The notes under the pieces are model-generated. The model was not told the origin of the DNA, did not search any database, and worked only from the letters and a program-made list of their open reading frames with translations. This document shows, piece after piece, positions 1 through 11,336 of a DNA stretch of 64,000 nt. The stretch comes from Gordionus sp. m RMFG-2023 (lineage: Eukaryota > Nematomorpha > Gordioida > Chordodea > Parachordodidae): assembly GCF_954871325.1 (NCBI RefSeq), contig NC_088776.1:44658569-44722568 (forward strand), in the 5' to 3' direction. Both the position numbers and the translations under genes were made by a program. Positions within the stretch are counted from its first letter, which is position 1. Each line of letters opens with the position of its first letter.

Positions 1-159
1 ACGTAATTTTTCCAGCTGCGAACTATTAAAAAAGGAACTGTTGTATGCATATTATATTTTACTGGATAAACAACCGACAAAATTTCAGGATAACGAATTT
101 TCTTCTTATTTTTTTTGTTAAACCCAAATGTACTAATCGAGCAAAAATATCAATCCCAC

Positions 160-237
160 GAATGATTTCTTGCTACGTGTGTAAAATGCAGGTTTCGAAT
201 AAGGCAAATATGACCGTTTTCCATTTACCCTTGAATT
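160..237 (+). pseudogene. possible THAP-type zinc finger fragment
   Basis: A short reading frame ends in residues resembling the start of a THAP zinc finger: a methionine, a C-x2-C pair (SCYVCKMQ), a basic/polar stretch, then a V-F-H-x-P motif (TVFHLPLN) matching the family VSFHRFP block. It stops straight after this motif, and no further THAP residues (second C/H pair, AVPTIF) are visible downstream. It could be a first exon, a P-element-like transposase remnant, or chance in AT-rich DNA. Confidence is low. Confidence 0.22.
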
Positions 238-599
238 AAAAGAATTATAACATGTTTTACATATGTAATTAGGGGCAAATGGTTTATCCAAATAGCAGAG
301 TGGAATATTGTAATAAATTTCATAAATCCTTTGAATGATTGGAGAAATTGGACATTTTTATGCGGGCAATATATAGCCCGCACAGATGTAACAAAATTTA
401 GAGACGCATTTTAAACAAGGGGACTTCGGCATTAATTTTTTGTAGAATATTATATAAGGAGGGAATTTGAATAATATTTAAAATCAATTTTAAAAAAAAA
501 TTAATGAAAGAAATTAAATGTTTATGAAAAATTAAGCGCGAAAAAGAATAATTCTTCTCCTTTCTTCCTAATTGTTATGGCGGTACTCCATTGGAAAAT

Positions 600-945
600 C
601 ATATATTTTGATATAAATTGATTAAAAAAGCAAATATTCTTAAATACATCTAAAAAAGATAAATATTAATAAAAAAATATGAAAAATTTCCAATTATTGC
701 ATTTTAAATGAATTTTGCTTCAAAAATGCTCAATTCAAAAAGAGTACAAATTAAAAAAGTGGGTACATATATCTGATTTTGGTATAAATTGATCATAAAT
801 GCATAAAATATTACTAAATACAACTAAAAAAGATAAATATTACCTTTTTGTTGCTTTATGCAGAGAAAATTCAATAAAAGTGTACAAATTAAAAGTTCGA
901 AAATATCTGTACCGACTTTTTTAATTTATAGATTTTGATTGAATA
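600..945. repeat. diverged two-copy direct repeat, period about 171 bp
   Basis: A segment starting TTTGATATAAATTGATT near 606 recurs in diverged form as TTTGGTATAAATTGATC near 777. Both run through the shared words CTAAAAAAGATAAATATTA and, further on, GTACAAATTAAAA. No gene is seen in the surrounding 240-1560 region. Confidence 0.5.
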
Positions 946-1559
946 TTCATGGCATAGAGTTGAAACATAATTAGAATTAATATATAATCTTGAGCATATT
1001 TGAAGCAAAATTATATAAAATTTATCTTCTAAAGTTAATAATTTTGATATAATTTAAATTGAAAACTTAAGACCCCCAAAACGAAATTACCATTTTTCTC
1101 AAAAACCAATCGATAAAAAATTAGTAAATTTATAAAGAAATATAAGTTTAACACTATCACCAATTATCAGGGATTTTTTCGATACTTTTTAAAATATATC
1201 CGTATAAAGACCTAAATTTTACCATTTTTGAGATTTCGAAAAGTTGTCTTTATACAGTAATATTTTTAAAACCTGACGTGTAGGGAAAATTTGGAAAACG
1301 GATTAGAACTCAGCGTCAAATTCTGCACCAAAACTTGTTTTTATTTTCTTCTCCCATTTTTCGTGTCACACAGTGTAATTAAAGGGCCTTTCTTAATCTG
1401 TAAATATTTTATTTTTAAAAAAATTTATAAGCCTGATATATTTTTAACATTATAATAAAGTTACAGATTATTCAAAGATTGGAATCAGGGAACCTGTCAA
1501 ATTAAGAACCAAAATTTTTTAGGAAAAAATTTAGAATTTAATTTTTTTTTTCATGAATT

Positions 1560-1765
1560 ATATCACAACTGAGCATCAGTAATAACAAATGTTTTAATTG
1601 TTATTTTTAAAAATTTAATCTGATATTTTCTTAATTAAAAAAAATACAGCAAAATCTTCAGGCTCGCATAATATTTTTTTGGATAAAATATTGAGTGCAA
1701 TATTTTTTTAACTAAAACAAGTTGTTTTTAAAATTAGGCTCAAATCGAGCCATTTAATAACACTA
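1560..1765. mobile_element. hAT-type MITE, TAGTGTTGTTAAAC family, right end clear
   Basis: The right end (GCTCAAATCGAGCC, then AATAACACTA) and the internal word AAAATCTTCAGGCT match the better-preserved copy at 34741-34939. The left end near 1560 is blurred and no target duplication is visible. Confidence 0.4.
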
Positions 1766-1796
1766 ATAATTTTGTTTATTTTAAGTATTAGTCTAA

Positions 1797-2038
1797 TAGT
1801 GTTTAATCCCAATTCTTAAAAACGGCTGAATTAATACTCCCAAACGATATTATCTACACTCTGATATAACCAGAAGGTATGGCTTCTTGAAATCTCGATT
1901 TTAGCTATAATATTAGCTACGCCTTGAGATAACCGAGAAGAGAAAGGTATGACTGTCTTGAAAAAATATCGAAAGGGTAATAATTTTTTGGCGAAAATCT
2001 TGATTTGATTATTTTTTAAAAGGCTTTTATCAACACTA
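1797..2038. mobile_element. hAT-type MITE, TAGTGTTGTTAAAC family, degenerate
   Basis: It begins TAGTGTTTAATCCC and runs into the family word TTCTTAAAAACGGCTGA. It ends ATCAACACTA, the inverse of the start. It lies about 30 bp from the copy ending at 1765. No clean 8-bp target duplication is seen, so this is an old copy. Confidence 0.45.
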
Positions 2039-2508
2039 AAAATAAATAAAAGAAAGCAAAATTTAATTTATTGTAATGTTTTCAAATTATTTTAAAATGT
2101 GTTGCTCTCTTTGTTATATTATATTATTTAGAACAAGAAATTAGAAAATATTTAATGAATCACATGATAATTGTCCATATGAGATGATTAAATTAGGGCT
2201 AATAAAAAAACAAAATACACTTAATTATATATGACAATGCACCATCGCCTTATTATAAACGGAAAATTTCAGCGTTTCTTATTTTGTCTATAGCATAAAA
2301 GTTATTTTTGCATAGAAAATTTAAATTGACTCAAATTGATTACCTATATAATTAAAATATAAAATACAATTAATTTAATAATTTGTAAATATATGAAATT
2401 GAAAATATTTGATAATATATTACAAAATTTATCTGCAATTGATATTTATAAAAATTAATTAAGCCAGTTTCCAGTTATCTAAAGAGCTTCCTGGTCCCTA
2501 TGCTTTAA

Positions 2509-4500
2509 TAAGACCTGTGCGCCGATGTCTCGATCAACGGCGGCGGTTTCTTAAAATTTTTTTATCGGCGTTCGGCAGCGCGCCGATTTCGCCGCCGTCT
2601 ACTAAATTATAGGCGGCGGCGGCACAATATTTATTTTAAAATTTTTTTAATGAATTTAATTAATAAATCAATTTATTTTTTAATAAATTTATAAATTAAT
2701 GTATTACATTTTTTATAATTTATTTGGACATAGTTTAGTTGATCTTAAATTATTTCCTGTCTCACTCCAATTTAAATTTATGTATTTTCTCATTCTCAGA
2801 AATAGACTAAGGAATTGCATTACTCATATCAGAGTCACATCCAACACATATAAGAAATATTCTATTGATTTTTATTATAATTAAAATAAATTTGGATTGC
2901 AAGCAAAATATAATAAGTCAGAATTCAGATTTAGCAAAATTATAATTGTCATGAATAAACAGCAGAGTTGTTAAAAGATACTTTTTAAATGTATCACAGA
3001 TATTTTAATAAAAAATCTATCTAGATACAGATACCACATTTTTATATCTTGATATAGGATCTAGATCCTTTAACAACTCTGATAAACAGTATTTTATCAA
3101 GATTTGTGGGACATAAAGAAGTTTTTTTAGCATTGAGTATTAATCCAGCAATGAATTTTTTGCTGTGCAGGTATACAATGAACCTTCCTATCTACATAAG
3201 CAAGCATAGGAAGTTTCAGTCGCTTTTTCTTCCAAAAGATTAATATGCCCTCTTCTGGGATATTATTTTGGCTGAGCAAATATGGCATTCTTGTTCTAGA
3301 TTATTAATATTGTTATAATCTTTACTTGGAAGGGAATGTTTACAAGCTAATTTAGCTATATAAAGAGCTTGATGTTTGACCACTCAACTTGAATTTCACT
3401 CTGTGCAATTCTATCATGCTCTAAAAATTTTAAATGTCGAATTAAAAATTGCAATGATGTCGTAGAATTTAAATTTAAATATTCTGAAACAACTTTAAGT
3501 TTTAGAAATCTGGGATCAAGTAGCGTTGTTAATATTTAAAATATAATTTTATTAATAAAAATATAAAATAACTTGAAGTTCAGTAATGGGAAAACTATGG
3601 TCAAGCTTTTTTTCCATATTTTCTTTTAAGCATATAATATCTGAGCAATCAGATATATTGATTTGTATATAAGCTTCTATTTCACTGCGAAATAATAACC
3701 CTAAGTTTATTGTCGATCCTTTTTAAGAGGAAAGAAATTCCACCGACTCTCGGAAGGGATTTAATACTGCGTAAAGCTCATCAATCATATCCCATTCATT
3801 ATTAAAGGGTTTTTAAAGATTGTTTTCCTATTTTATTTAGAACATTATTTATAGAATTTTGTTTACACTGCGAACACTTTCTGGCATATATGCTATGCCA
3901 GTAGGGCAATTTAATTTTTAAGTTTTTGAATTAATTAGATTGGTTGGTGTAATGTCATTTCTATTATCCGATTCATCAGACATATCAAAATGGTCATCAA
4001 GGTATGGATCAGAATAATTAATATCCAAGATATTACTTGTCTCATAAATTGACTGCAGACTTTACGATGTTCAGCCTCAATTTCACATTCCAAATCTACT
4101 CGATATCTAAGGGCTGAAATATTTCTCTAATTTTTTAAATGAGAATATCAATTTTGGTAACTTTTTTATGCCATCAACTGTAACCAAATTATGAAGTCCA
4201 TGCCCTAAGCATAAATGATGCTCATAATTCCCTAATCTGCCGCTTCTTTTGACATTAGTTATATTTTCCCAAATTTAATTACTAACTTAACTAGTTACAG
4301 TTACATTGCCAAAATAACTTTTAACAACAATCTATTTTATTTTTTATTCTTATCTTTAAAAATAAATTTTGCTAATTCCTCACAAATCATGTCAAAATTT
4401 TGTTCTACCATTAATTCTTCTAATAATCGAAAAACCTTGCAAAGATAATCAAACACTGCGCCGATTGCAATAATTTTCTTACAATAAAAACTACCCAATT
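2509..4500 (-). mobile_element. decayed hAT transposon with GC-rich CGGCGG end
   Basis: The left terminus reads TAAGACCTGTGCGCCGA and is followed by about 110 bp of CGGCGG-rich palindromic sequence, matching the element at 58600-60681. On the minus strand, about 3150-3260 translates to a worn hAT dimerisation region (ILIFWKKKRLKLPMLAYVDRK, then CIPA). About 4150-4240 translates to HHLCLGHGLHNLVTVDGI, the catalytic-domain H-x-L-x-x-x-V-x-D-G block. The transposase is broken beyond a continuous frame. A 119-bp MITE sits inside it at 2963-3081. I could not find the right terminus; about 4500 is where recognisable coding fades. Confidence 0.65.
2963..3081. mobile_element. 119-bp hAT-type MITE with perfect 8-bp target duplication
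   Basis: It starts CAGAGTTGTTAAAAGAT and ends ATCCTTTAACAACTCTG, which are inverted. The 8 bases ATAAACAG flank it exactly on both sides (2955-2962 and 3082-3089), the signature of hAT transposition. It has no coding capacity. A partial relative with the same right end is at about 5110-5210. Confidence 0.85.
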
Positions 4501-4639
4501 ATTCGCTTATATAAGGTAATTCTAATATTTAATATTATTTCAAATACTGTAATTTTTCTTTCCCTATGACTATATAAGAGCCTAAGTATTAATTACACAA
4601 AAATGTTATATATTATATAGATATAACATTTTTTTATCT

Positions 4640-4985
4640 TTAAATAAAATTCTTTATAAAATAATTCTCTATAAAATACAATCTCTATAAAATTATTCTC
4701 TATATACATTCTCTATAAAATACATTCTCTATAAATCATTCTCTCTCTATAAAATCATTCTATATAAAATTATTCTCAATAACATTATTTTCTATAAACG
4801 ACATTCTCTATAATTGTTCTCTCTAAAATATAAACATCATTCTCTATATAAAACTTTTCTATAAAATTTTCTCTATAAGCGACATTCTCTATAATTGTTT
4901 TCTCTATAAGTGCATTCTCTATTTTAGTTTTCCTTATAAAAGTTTTTCTGTAAAATACATTCTCTGCAATGTAGTGGAACCATAA
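4640..4985. repeat. tandem array of an ATTCTCTATAAAAT-type unit
   Basis: About 20 imperfect copies of a short unit (ATTCTCTATAAAA with 3-10 bp variable spacers) run across this block. The minus-strand frame through it (residues repeating I-E-N-x-x-Y-R/E-K) is a by-product of the repeat rather than a protein gene. Confidence 0.75.
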
Positions 4986-5109
4986 AAATAGAGGTATTGA
5001 CATTTTTTTATATGGTGTTCGAATTGAATGAGAACAAAATATTAAAATGTTGTTTACGTATTTTGTGCTCTAAGGGTTTATATTCGAGAACAAAAGCGAA
5101 CCCTGTATA

Positions 5110-5210
5110 TAAGTAAAATAAAAATTGTATCTATATCTAGACACGTATTTAGACGATGTATCTGTATCGGTATCTAGTTCCATTAAAAAAAGTATTTTTA
5201 ACAACTCTGA
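5110..5210. mobile_element. partial copy of the CAGAGTTGTT MITE
   Basis: The words ATCTAGACACG and GTATCTAGTTCC and the terminal TTTTTAACAACTCTG repeat the right half of the element at 2963-3081. A matching left end is not found. From here to about 7360 I see no gene. Confidence 0.45.
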
Positions 5211-6257
5211 TAGGTAGTATAGGTATTCGGGTTGCTCTCCATATTATCTTCGTACAGGGAAGAAGCGAGGAATTTATTACTAGGGAAGCAATGGACCTTT
5301 TATTTTTATTAAACAAACCATACAAAATATTAAGATTATAAATGAGCGGAACTCGTCTTGGTTTTTGAGTACAAGATTTAAATTGTTAGATTTCAATTTT
5401 TTTTTCAATTGAAGTATATTGGATAATCGATAAAAAATTTTATACTTTTTAAATAATAAAATCCCGGATCTTAGCTTGCGGTTGATGAAGACAAAGAGGT
5501 TAAAAATTTTTGATTTCTTTTTCAAGTTTTGTAAAGTTGGTGTTGTTCCTTTTTCTAGACAGTTTCTTTATAGTTTATATCAAAATATTTCGAGCTAAAA
5601 GATAATTTTAATAAATTTTCAAGAAATCAATTATTGTTTTAAAAAGAAGATTTTTTTTTTAAAAAGGTTAAAAATAAAATATAAAGATTTTTCTTTATCT
5701 TTCAGTTATTAATTAAAAAATGCTTTTCTATTTGCCCCAACGCTTATTTTTAAATATAAGATTACACAATTTTCATTTATCTTCTGATTTTTAATAAAAA
5801 TATTTCGTTCCCCAATGTTTATTTTTTTTAAAGTAATATAAAATTACACCATAAGCAATTTTTTTCTTTCATTTAATTTAAAAAATATGCAAATTATGTG
5901 ATACGTGATTTATAACGCTTATGCCCTCTGTCGTTGAACATTCAACAGAGCTATGCTAGGTATTTCTCATTTTATCTAGCTGGATTAAATTAAGCTAAGT
6001 GAAAAATTAAAAGTTTAGAGCCTTCTACATGTTTGTGGGCAAGCCGCACGTACTTGTAGGCACAACAGTTCGAGAACTATTATTTAAACGACCATAGGCT
6101 AAAAAAAAAGAGTTTGACAAAACAAAAGCCTATACCCGAGAACTTAAGTATAATTTATTACGGGTGGGAGGTGGCTGTAAGTTTAGATTCCTTAGTGCAA
6201 GCTTAAAATGATTACTATATTAATATCATAAACGTATTTCATAAGGGGGAAGACCAC

Positions 6258-6310
6258 ATTTGGAGCGGGCCTTCGGCCCGCTTTTGCCAGGCCTTCGGCC
6301 GGGTTGCCTT
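6258..6310. repeat. pair of GC-rich TTC-loop hairpins
   Basis: GCGGGCCTTCGGCCCGC is a perfect 7-bp stem closed by a TTC loop. It is followed within 10 bp by AGGCCTTCGGCC, a second stem with the same loop. They stand out sharply in AT-rich surroundings. A related CAGGCCTTTGGCCTG stem lies at about 22188-22203. Function unknown; they may be ends or internal stems of a mobile element. Confidence 0.6.
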
Positions 6311-6969
6311 AGCTATATATAGTCATAAAATATTGTTACAAGATAGGAGGTTAATTTTAATAAAAAAAAATAAGCCTGGAACAAATATGAAATAAATTTT
6401 TATTTTTTTATTTGTTTATATATAATAAATTCATTGTATATACATTAATATAAAAGCATGGTAATAATTTATTCCAAACAAGTATAAGAAATTTATTTAT
6501 AAAAAGTTAGTAGACATATAGTTGATATTATTTTATTATATAGAATTAATTACAAAATACTTAGTAAAATCCCACTTTTACAGACATATTTAACAGTTAG
6601 AGAATATATTATAGTTAATATTTTAACAAATTTTACTAACAATGCTCTTAATAATAAATATTGCAACAATTTGCGTTTAATTATTTAACGCCATCTATTT
6701 ATTTTAAATAACATGTTATATTAAAAATTAATCTTTGTATTATTCTTCCCACAATTTCTTTTAACGATATTTTCTGATGTCCTTATCAATATTTTATATT
6801 TTCCTGTAAAATATATAATTCGCTATATTGGTAGAAATTACTTGATTGTCTTGTAATTGATAAAATATATGAACTTTTGCATTCCTTCTTTCAGATTATT
6901 GTTTAAGATATATGCATACATTTTTGGGGGTCAGGGAGTGAGGGGAGGACTAAGGGAAATATTTTTTAT

Positions 6970-7041
6970 TAGCTTGAAATGATATTCACAAAAGGTGATA
7001 AATTTCTGAAGGGGGGGGGGCCCACCTGGCTACGCCTATGG
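6970..7041. repeat. repeat-family end with poly-G run and GGCTACGCCTATG
   Basis: A stretch reading TTAGCTTGAAATGATATT leads into a run of ten G and then CCACCTGGCTACGCCTATG. The same order (TTAGCTTAAAATGATATTTA, long poly-C, GGTAACGCGCCTG) recurs at about 61500-61583. The terminal GGCTACGCC word is common at transposon ends in animal genomes. The class is not determined. Confidence 0.45.
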
Positions 7042-7367
7042 TTAATATCTATTGTATTTCGATTTATTCTTGAAGAACAAAATTTAATATATATTATTTA
7101 ACTTCTGGTTATATAAGATTCTCAATTTTAATATTCTACTTGAATTAACATGGTTTTTAATCTTTTTGTTCTATTATTTGCATTTGTAACATCCACTTGC
7201 ACCGGAAAACCGAACCTCAATTTTAAATTTACTTGTCGCATAATTTTTTTACTAGTAAAATAATAACGCAGTAAAATAATAACGAAGTAAAAATAATATC
7301 TTTTTTTAACGTAGTAAGAAATCGTGTTGTTTAAGAGTCAAGTTTTTACGACTCTGATTCCCATATG

Positions 7368-7715
7368 TTGAACCTTAGAAAATATTTTACTTTTTGATAA
7401 TTTATATTATACAATATTTTATTTAAATAATATATTAGATTGCAAAACTCTCAATACCATCAACTTATTCAAAGGGTGAGTATTACCAGTAGAACCATTA
7501 GTAATTATTTATCAAAAGAATACATTATTTTCCAATGTTAGACACTATCAGATATTTAACTTTTTGATAATTTATATTATCAACAAATATTGCATTAAAT
7601 CTCCTTACAATGAATCTATTCAAAGGGTGTGCAGTTCTTAATGTAATCTACCAATAGAACAGTTAATAGTTCTTCATACAATAATGGAAAGCATTATTCC
7701 CCTATGTTAACATTT
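7368..7715. repeat. two-copy tandem repeat, unit about 180 bp
   Basis: ACTTTTTGATAATTTATATTAT, then CTATTCAAAGGGTG and later CATTATTTTCCAATGTTA, occur in the same order twice with moderate divergence. No coding potential. Confidence 0.6.
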
Positions 7716-7878
7716 ATTTATATTAATACATTACTACTAACGTATTTAATACAAATAAAAATAATTGGTTATATGATTTTTTGAATGTTCCAAAAATAAA
7801 ATATGGTAAGGGTATCAAGTTCATTTTTTATTGTAATAATTTTAAGCATTGTATATGAATCAGTATATCACATTTATG

Positions 7879-9958
7879 TAGTGCTGTAAAAGTTACTACA
7901 AAAAAGAAACGCGTTACCGGTACTCGTTACATTTTCAAAAAAGGAACGCGCGTTACCGATTTTCCAAAAAGTAACGGGCTACTCGTTACTTAAAAAAATT
8001 AAATATATACAAAAATATTATTTATTTTTTTCCGACAATTATAATAAAATAAAACTAAACAAAAAGAATATATAAGATCGTTTTATGAAAAAAATTTTTC
8101 ATATATATAATTATAATATAAATAAAATTATACAAAAATAATATATTCTAATATAACATTTTTATGTATCAATTTTTTTTATATTTTAAGCAACAATTGA
8201 TTTCAAAATTTTGATCAGACAAACAAGAGCGCTTAGTGCTCAACACAGCGTTAAATATAGGAATGTTATATATATAGTATTTTAATAATAAATAAAATCT
8301 ATAATGAAATTCTCTGTAAAATTTTATTATTGGATAAATCCTGACTACGCCACTATTCCATATATATTATTTAAACAAAGTTATTAAATTATTCTTTAAA
8401 TTTATTAACAATTATAGTCAAACCAATAGCAATACTAAAACAAGAAATAGAAGATATTGTTTAAAAAACTTAATATAACATTTTGAACCAAAACCAATAT
8501 TTTGCTAATCTTGGGTTTTTAATGTTAGTTCTAGGCCCAATACTATGGTATTATTTAATTTCTTATATTTAGGGCTGTGCCGATCCACATATTTGTCACC
8601 GATCCGATCTGATACTGATCCGATATTTATATTGATTTTCACCACCCCCCTTTGAACCGAATGTAATTAAGAAATCAATATTTTTTATGGAAAAAATTAA
8701 ATTATGCATTTAATTTAATTTCTTTATTTCTAGAAAAACATCATTTTATGTTGGTATTATTTGTAAAATTATAAAATTGTAATATTTGATATATAAAATT
8801 ATAATATATTAGATTTTTTTAATAAATATGAGAGCCTCTAAATTTTCTGGCAATAAGCTTCTACGATATGAACTATCTATATCCCCTGCTGTACTGAAGG
8901 CAGACTCATATGATTCCAGTGTAAACGCATTTTGCAAAATCTATGTCTTTTATAAAATATTTCCAAAATTCAGATACCATATTTAAAAAAATTCTTTTAT
9001 TTAAAGTATAATTAAATAGGCGTTATTTATAAAAATATTTAAGATAAATAAAACTTTGGGTGTTCCTTTCTATTTTTATAAAAAAAACTTTTAAAATACT
9101 ATAAATCTATTTTAAAAAGAATAAAATTTAGAGGGTGTTGTGCATTTGCATTGTTTAAAAAAAATTATTAAAAAAATATTAAAATAACATAAAATAAATA
9201 TACATAATATAAAATAACAAAAAAAAGAAAGGTAATAAGATAGGATCGGTTTTTTACAGGTATCGGCCCGATCCGATATTTAATATCGACACAGCCCTAT
9301 TTATATTTTAATTCCATGATTAAACTTTTCAAAATATTATGAAAGAATATTATTCTATTATTAAATTAATCTTTTTACCTATGCTTTTAAAGTTTGATCT
9401 GCTGGATATTGAGGTTGAAATATTTACGTTGGGATATAATTTACATTTACAAAGTGTAGACTTGGTACCATTAATTTTCTTTATTGGTTTTAAATATATC
9501 AAATTGGGGCCAAGGAAAGGTTAAATCATCACCATCTGAAGAAATAAGTACTATGGACATAATATTCATAAAATAAATTATAAGAATATCAATATCATTA
9601 TTAACATTTACTTTGAATTTTGATTGATTGTTAATTTCGACAGAAAATTTAACGAGAATTTAAAATAAAAATGAAGGAAGTGGTTGATATGAATTAAAAC
9701 TCAGCTTAAATTATTAATATTAAGAATTAAAAAATAAATAAAGCTAATTTTATAATACAATAAAATATATTTTTCTTTATGTTGATATTTTTTAAGTAAA
9801 AATATAAAGTAACGAGTAACGTTTTGCGTTACCGTTACTCAAAAAAAAGAAACGCGTTACCGTTACCTCAAGAAGGTAACGAATGGCGTTCCTTTTCTTC
9901 AAAAAAAGTAACGCCGTTAGTAACCACGTTACTATTGTGATGTTACTTCACAGCACTA
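7879..9958. mobile_element. 2.1-kb hAT element hosting a second hAT
   Basis: The ends are inverted: TAGTGCTGTAAAAGTTAC on the left and GTTACTTCACAGCACTA on the right. The 8-bp flanks are CATTTATG (7871-7878) and CATTTATC (9959-9966), 7 of 8 identical, as expected of an old hAT duplication. The subterminal regions are packed with inverted words such as GTAACGAGTAACG and CGCGTTACCG. I recognise no transposase outside the nested 8570-9299 insertion, so this is a non-autonomous or gutted copy. Confidence 0.75.
8570..9299 (-). mobile_element. 730-bp hAT element nested in 7879-9958
   Basis: Termini TAGGGCTGTGCCGAT and ATATCGACACAGCCCTA are inverted, with flanks CTTATATT and TTTATATT (7 of 8). On the minus strand, about 8830-8950 translates to ESAFSTAGDIDSSYRRSLLP and then ENLEALIFI. 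This is the hAT C-terminal dimerisation block ([11 protein letters not shown]...RNRLLPENVEALIFL in family members). It is an internally deleted derivative keeping only the 3' end of the transposase. Confidence 0.75.
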
Positions 9959-9969
9959 CATTTATCTTG

Positions 9970-11336
9970 CACCATTTGCAACGGCCTTGACAAATAGCTT
10001 TATTTGACATATGAATTCTATATATCAGAACCAGGAATTTGTATTTTTATAAGTACTTCGATTGTGTCTTGGTTCGACTTTCCAAATAACCGGCTATATA
10101 GCTTCGATTTAACATTCTAAAAAGTATGAGAAAAATAAATATAACAATGCCACCAAACACTTAAACTAACAAAAAATAGGGTGTCCTATTTAAATATCTA
10201 GCCTAGGCTAAGTAGAAAAAAGTCGAACCAGGGCACGGCCTGAGACATTTAATAACCACTTTTTTAATTTCAAATTAAATATTTGATTATTTTGATATAT
10301 TATTCGGTAACTCAATGAAACTCGGGAAAATTTTTAATATTTTTTTTTATTAAAAAATAATAATGCGATTGCACAAATCTTAAAATTTAATATATTTTCA
10401 AGTTATAACAAAATGAAAATGGGTATGATCATTACTCGGTCAATCACAAGAAACTTTAGACCTAAATGATATATCGACCCATATTTAACGTATTGAGCGT
10501 TTATGGAGGGATCTTAAGACGAGCATCCCCAGAACTGGAAAAAAATCTTCCTCTCACATTTATATATATATAGAATTCTTATTTACGTAATATTAAAAAT
10601 GTCAAATTTAAATAAATTTTTAAATGATACAAATTTATATATAACTATTTACGTTTTTCCTAAAAATTATATATATATTATCTATATTCAAATAAATTGC
10701 TTAATTATCTAGTATTTGATTTAATAGTCCTAACTTAGTATCATCCAATATAGCACATGCCTTAATAAACATTTAAAATAATATAATCTATTTTTAACGT
10801 AAAAGGCGTGTGCAGTATTAAATGCTACTAAGTTTGGGCTAATTTTGAGTACCAAGGTCTGGCCCAGTTTGTGAGTATCAGTTCTGTTTAGACCACCATA
10901 TGTAAAGAATAAGGTGAATTCAGTTTCTGTATGCAAGTCCTTACAAATACAATTAATTAAACCAAAGGAGATAAAAAAAAATAATCAATCCCAGGATAAG
11001 TTAAAACATTGGTCAAATGCCCCTTAGATTAGTCATCAGCCCTTAATTTATTAGGCCTATATTAGGTTAATTATTTTAATATAAAGGTAAGGTAAATTGA
11101 TATCCAATATGTGATTTTAATAAAAATTTATTTGTCATATTTACAAAATTAAAATGATCTAAAATAAATAATAATAAAATATCATAAAAAATAATATATA
11201 AAAATATATATTAAAAAATTATAAATGCGGAAAATGCATATTCAATGTGGATAATACAAATTTCATACTCTATCTTGTAATTCTAAATATCTTTGAGCAT
11301 TAAAAATATTGGCAATTATATACTAGATAGAATATG
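9970..11336. other. no gene seen; AT-rich flank downstream of Rap2
   Basis: No coding signal. At 10190-10260 the words CTATTTAAATATCTAG and GGGCACGGCCTGAGACATTT resemble 35440-35530 (CTAAATAGGGTG, GACACGGCCTAAGAACTTA), so both are likely fragments of one unnamed repeat family. Confidence 0.4.

Noticed and set aside
4785-5003. 72-residue minus-strand frame with repeated IENVVYRK-like units
   Set aside because: It is a read-through of the short tandem DNA repeat, not a protein with conserved structure.
9339-9524. 61-residue plus-strand frame inside the outer hAT element
   Set aside because: It does not resemble any part of a hAT transposase, and most of its length is hydrophobic AT-driven sequence.
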